Source: Brachynemurus nebulosus
Taxonomy: Eukaryota; Arthropoda; Insecta; Neuroptera; Myrmeleontidae
Reading direction: 5' to 3'
Length of the DNA stretch: 64,000 nt
NCBI GenBank assembly: GCA_035578155.1
Contig: JAPWDM010000014.1
Location: 12,503,501-12,567,500, forward strand
Shown here: one piece after another, positions 59,666 to 64,000 of the stretch
Position numbering within the stretch: the first letter of the stretch is position 1
How the letters are laid out: the number at the start of each line of letters is the position of its first letter
Program-made: the position numbers and the translations under genes
Notes under the pieces: generated by a model
Databases searched by the model: none
Told to the model about the DNA's origin: nothing
What the model saw: the letters and a program-made list of their open reading frames with translations, nothing else

Positions 59666-60590
59666 TAGGTAACAAATGTTTCTTAGACAAACCTAAATTT
59701 ATTCGAAAAAATACAAACCTCTCATGTAATAATAAGTGATTATTGAGTCAGTTGCTGTATCTTTTTGTGAGTTTTAAGAGAGGCATCAGAAATTTCTTGT
59801 ACTGATGACTCCACCTTCCAAGAAACTATTTGGTTTATTACTGATTCGTTTATTTTTTTGCTAATTAACTTAATTTAGGAAAAACAAAACTACAACTTTT
59901 TTTTTAAATTTAAAATAAAAAATTTAGCTCTTACATTTCCCGCGTGAATTTGACTCCCCTCACCCAAAAAAAAGAAAATAAAAAACGCTTGGCTCTATAC
60001 GCGCCTGTCGTAAATCCCGTACGATGTGATTATCGTCCCGTCAACAAGTATACATCAAACTTGACGAAAACAAGCTTCTTAAAATCAGTAGGTACCTAAG
60101 AAAGTAACACAATCCATTCCTACTTTTCTCGATTAACTAGAACTTAACCATTTCTAAGAGAAAAAAATCAAAATCCATACCAATTATAACGCCTGTTCTG
60201 TATATATCTATCTATATGTTTATAATACAGTTGGTGTCGTAAGATACTTAAATATTTATCGCTTACAATAATTTACATCTTGTTGAACTTATAGGGTGCG
60301 ACGTTAAGCTATAACACAATTTCACTGTCGTATGCGCACAATAATACTGTATATATGTATTATTAACCCAGGGTACAGAACAAATACAATACGTACAATT
60401 TATATATCTGACCAGAGAATATAGTCAAATGGGCGAAGTCTCAGATTCATTATTGACGAATTTTTCGAGAATGACGAATCATTTCACTTTTGTTGTTTAT
60501 TAATATCAACAGTGTACCAAGAAAAAATATGATTAAGGATTTATTATTTTTATTTTAACTGTGTAATAAAATTTTTGTAAAATTTTCATG
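59666..60590. other. No gene seen, one GC-richer patch
   Basis: The patch 59990-60060 (GGCTCTATACGCGCCTGTCG) is not repeat-like here and unexplained. Confidence 0.35.
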
Positions 60591-60592
60591 TA

Positions 60593-60834
60593 ACGTAAAA
60601 GCCCCCATTATGGAACGGTATCTAATACTGGAACAGTTTTCACATTTACATATTTATTTCTTTAATTAAGTAAGGAAACATTAAATGCGAGGTGAATGTA
60701 AATTGAAAGACAATCATTCTATTAATAATAATTTTTGTTATCAGACGTTTCTTTCAGAAATAATTCTTCATTAACATGTAAATGTCAAAACTGTTCCAGT
60801 ATTAGATACCGTTCCATAATGGGGGCTTTTACGT
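60593..60834 (+). mobile_element. 242-bp TA-flanked MITE, copy 2
   Basis: Ends ACGTAAAAGCCCCCATTATG, complementary at the right, with inverted repeats of about 50 bp and TA on both sides. The interior is the reverse of 40952-41191, with few differences. Confidence 0.92.
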
Positions 60835-60836
60835 TA

Positions 60837-61289
60837 TTTTAAAAAAAGTTTCCACCTCTTGAATCATAAATTTACATTTACATAGCAAGTAATATGAGGC
60901 GTAAGGAGGAACGACAGTTCAAAAAAGTTTACTTACCTCCCTATGTGCCTACCTAAATAATAGTCAACTGTTTGTTAATTTATGTAGTAAATTCCACACT
61001 GGTCAGAAAATTAACATAAGTACCTATGTACACGACAAATCTATATACCGGGTAAGTTTTTTGATAATTGCCATTCTATTTGTTCCTAAAATATTCACAA
61101 CAAAAATGAAACTACTTTTTTTAGAAATTTGAACAAAAGGAAATGCTAATTATGAAGGTGATTAATATTCAGTTAGCTCCTTATTATCATGAAAATTTAG
61201 GCACAGGAAAATGCTAAAAATGCTAATCAGACAGGTGACTCATTTTCAATTAACTGCTTTTATTTCATAAGAATTCGGGTAAAGGGAAA
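60837..61289. other. No gene seen
   Basis: Unassigned DNA. A TATACCGGGTAAG phrase at 61036 may be the end of an element whose other end I could not confirm. Confidence 0.35.
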
Positions 61290-61530
61290 CTAAACTAACC
61301 AAACCTTAACTAACGTCACCACCTGGTTTTATATCAAAGTCGAAGTATATTATCAAAACTAACTAAACTAACCTAACCTAAATTAACCTCACCACCTATT
61401 TTTTATATCAAAGTCGAAATATATTGTGTTGAAAACTAAACTAAACTAACCTAACCTTAACTAACCTTACCACCTAGTTTTATATCAAAGTCGAAGTATA
61501 TTGTCAAAACTAATTAAACTAACCTTCCAT
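61290..61530. repeat. Three ~76-bp tandem units with CCTAA motifs
   Basis: Each unit has an ACTAAACTAACCTAACC-type segment, CACCACCTAGTTTTATATCA and AAAGTCGAAGTATATTG. The landmark ATATCAAAG recurs at 61331, 61405 and 61482. CCTAACCTAA within it equals two insect telomere units, but the array is not telomeric. Confidence 0.88.
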
Positions 61531-63474
61531 TTTTAAAGGACTTTCCAGTGATGTACCATAAGTGGGGTCTTACAATTTAAAAATATATGATTGGTGTGGC
61601 TGAAGTCTAAAGAGTTGGTTGAAAAAGTTTCCAATGCCAGCCATAATTGTCCCCCTTCATGTTCTAGAAACTTTTTGAACAGATTTTAATTACCTATTAT
61701 CGTTCCAAAGATACAAGGCCTGACTTATTTTTAAATTGACACCCTGTTTATTTATGTATTATACACACCAGTTAAATATAATTTTATCAAAAAATAATTC
61801 GTTTTATTTTCAATTGTTTAGTGCGGAAAATACACATAGGATCATGATAATTTCAAAGATGAGTGCGGAATTTACCTGTAATCTTTTGTTTGGTGCGGAA
61901 ATTACTACTGCCCAATAATATCATACCGTTAATTGGCTTTTTAAATAAAAATTAATTATCATTTTTCTTTTTTTTTATTTCAGTACCACGTCATAAAATA
62001 TAATATTGATAATCGATACAAAAAAATATTGACAATGATACATATTATATAATAAATAAGAAATTTAAAAAAAATATTTGATTATATATGCAGTACCACA
62101 AGGGAATTCCGATGTCTGTGACGTCATTATGTTAATGTGGTTTTACTCAAATACTATTGACAGCTCGTACATATTGTCAAATTTATTAAAATTTGTTACG
62201 AAAGATTATATTGGTGGTTACTGAATTAAGTAGCAAGGTGTGGCTAATTCTAACAATATTTTTTAAGGTCACAAAATATCTAACATCTTTGCATTGTTAT
62301 CACATAATGGTACAAAATAAGTTCTGATTGAGCGATTTCATCCCTTCAAAAGACCGCTTTTACCGCCGTCAAAAAGAATATACAAAACTGAAGGGGTACA
62401 CCCCCGTGATGTTCCTTGGTAGACGTTTCAAATTATTATAACAAAATTTAATGATAGGTAATAATTTTATAAAGATCTTTCAATATTATTCCAACAATAC
62501 CATTTCCACTGGAAATTCGTCTAAAAATATAAAATACATATAACAAACTCCACAGCAAATACAAAAACATCCTTCTATAAAATTATAACAGCCAAATAAC
62601 AATTCTCTAAAACTAGAGCTTTAGAAAATTCTTGTTTAGATCAATAAATTTATAATAGAACAAATACATTTCTATAGATAAAAATATCTTAAAAATTTTA
62701 CAAATTCTCTACTGAAATTGTATTTATTACATTTCTTTATCAAAAATCTAAAACATCTTTTCCAGTCCTCTTCAAAATTTTTGCAAAGATACTGGCTCTT
62801 TAAAACTTACTATATCTGGACATGTATCTATGTGGGTTGCAGTTATACTATTATTGAATTCTTGCCATTACGCAGGCTTACTTCGTCATGTATTCTTAAC
62901 AAACTTTTCAAAAACTTCTCTCAAATTGTGTTATTAAAAGCTTTAATAGAAAAAGTTATTTTACTCTGCTATTGTATAAGAATATAATATACAAACAAAT
63001 AACGAGGAACTTATGTTTTTCTAATAACAAATAAATTTATAAATATAAATTTTTCACAGAAAAAGCTCTTTTCAACAAATAATAATAATAATTTCCTGAA
63101 ATATTTCCTGTTTATCTAATCGAATTACAAACTTAATTTTTGTATAATTTTCATATTATTTTTTATTAAATTAATTTAACTTTTTTAGCATACACATACA
63201 TAAAACATAACAATCCCTTAAGAAAGACGGAAGTAGTTTGTATTTTCTAGGAATATTTTATAGAAAATAAATTTTAAGTGTTTCGTACCAAAATTAGCAA
63301 TACGGAAAACAAAAATTTTTTAAGGAACAAATAAAAGAAACTTTAAAATAATAAAAACACTGAAACGTATGAAAAAATAATTAATTACGCCATAAATCAA
63401 GATGTAAGTATAAATTGACAGTTTTTGAATTGGTGTCAAGTCAACTGAACTATATTTGGTGTTTCCACAAAGCT
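61531..63474. other. AT-rich gene-free DNA
   Basis: Several short open frames (61736-61918, 62718-62987) without motifs. A TGACGTCA octamer lies at about 62118. No repeats with clear ends. Confidence 0.4.
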
Positions 63475-63482
63475 CCAACTAC

Positions 63483-64000
63483 GAGGCCCGGATCTAAGGG
63501 GAGGCAAACCGGAGCCCCCCCGGGCGTCAGTTTCAGGGGGCGCCAAAATCATACTAGGTCGGTCTATGTATATCAAATGGTCTAAAAAAAGTTGGTTGCT
63601 CGACCATTTTAGAAAAAATTAATATTCTTCTAGTTGTTTCTATTATATTTGAAGTATTGAGAACAATTCTTAAAAAAAATTATCTTGAACCGTTTAAGCG
63701 TGGTAGCCATTTTTGTTTTCCAATTTGCGTTGATTTTTGTGTTCGCAGCCATTTATGCCAATACACATATTTCATAAACCGTTCATCCTAAAAGGTTGAA
63801 ATAAAACCATTTTAATTATTTTAAAGGTAATAAATCTTTATTTTAAGTGATGTCCATATTTAATCTTTTTTCGTCCCTTCCATAAGAAAACATTTTTTTT
63901 TCTTATAGAAGGAATGTTTTAAAGCTCGCTTAGAATTTTTTATGAGAATAGCTTATGGGTACAACTACCCATTTTGAAACAAATACACACTATTTCAATT
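63483..64000. mobile_element. hAT element, 5' part, runs off window
   Basis: Starts AGGCCCGGATCTAAGG after one changed base (G for C). It aligns with 19404 onward in the same orientation, including GGGGGCGCCAAAATCATAC and AAAAAAGTTGGTTGCTCGA. The right end lies outside the window. Confidence 0.88.

Noticed and set aside
62110..62130. TGACGTCA as a CRE regulatory site
   Set aside because: A single octamer without a promoter or gene nearby is not evidence; the same string occurs in the hAT debris near 39690.

Overview
The window is a strongly AT-rich piece of an animal genome, most likely an insect. The evidence is repeat-based: insect-type Helitron ends, piggyBac-like TTAA elements, many hAT elements with 8-bp target duplications, Harbinger, Tc1/pogo and Jockey-like fossils, and long (TA)n tracts. 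I cannot place the order or species. No intact protein-coding gene is visible. The window reads as intergenic or large-intron DNA that many generations of transposons have built up. No bacterial, plasmid or viral operon structure is present.

Region by region: 0.47-2.8 kb is a nested stack (hAT, then Helitron, then an inner hAT MITE and a second Helitron). 3-3.9 kb is a second hAT with a dimerisation-domain fossil. 6-11.2 kb holds hairpins and MITEs. 11.6-13.4 kb has two short GC-rich hAT MITEs. 13.9-16.2 kb is a Tc1-type element split by a pogo-like element. 16.9-17.8 kb has two hAT copies, one inserted into the end of the other. 19.2-20.9 kb is hAT within hAT. 21.8-30.3 kb carries two TTAA-duplicating MITE families. 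31.8-32.8 kb is an internally deleted Harbinger that keeps fossils of both its genes. 33.7-34.0 kb is a perfect 101-bp-arm palindrome. 35.5-36.3 and 47.5-48.4 kb share a TIR element tail, the second copy fused to a broken Jockey-like reverse transcriptase. 41-44.4 kb has three more DNA elements. 48.6-49.7 kb is a long-TIR element with a CXC-type cysteine motif. 49.9-51.0 kb is a three-level nest. 56-57.9 kb is a 120-bp satellite. 60.6-64 kb has a MITE, a short tandem array and the start of another hAT.

The only hints of host genes are weak: a possible 5' untranslated exon on the minus strand near 31.1-31.35 kb, a promoter-like patch near 38.9 kb, and a possible terminal exon of 25 codons with a poly(A) signal at 58.1-58.2 kb. 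The genes do not form a pathway. The coding remnants are transposases, reverse transcriptase and accessory transposon proteins, all broken. The most informative content is the relative order of insertion, recorded by intact target-site duplications.
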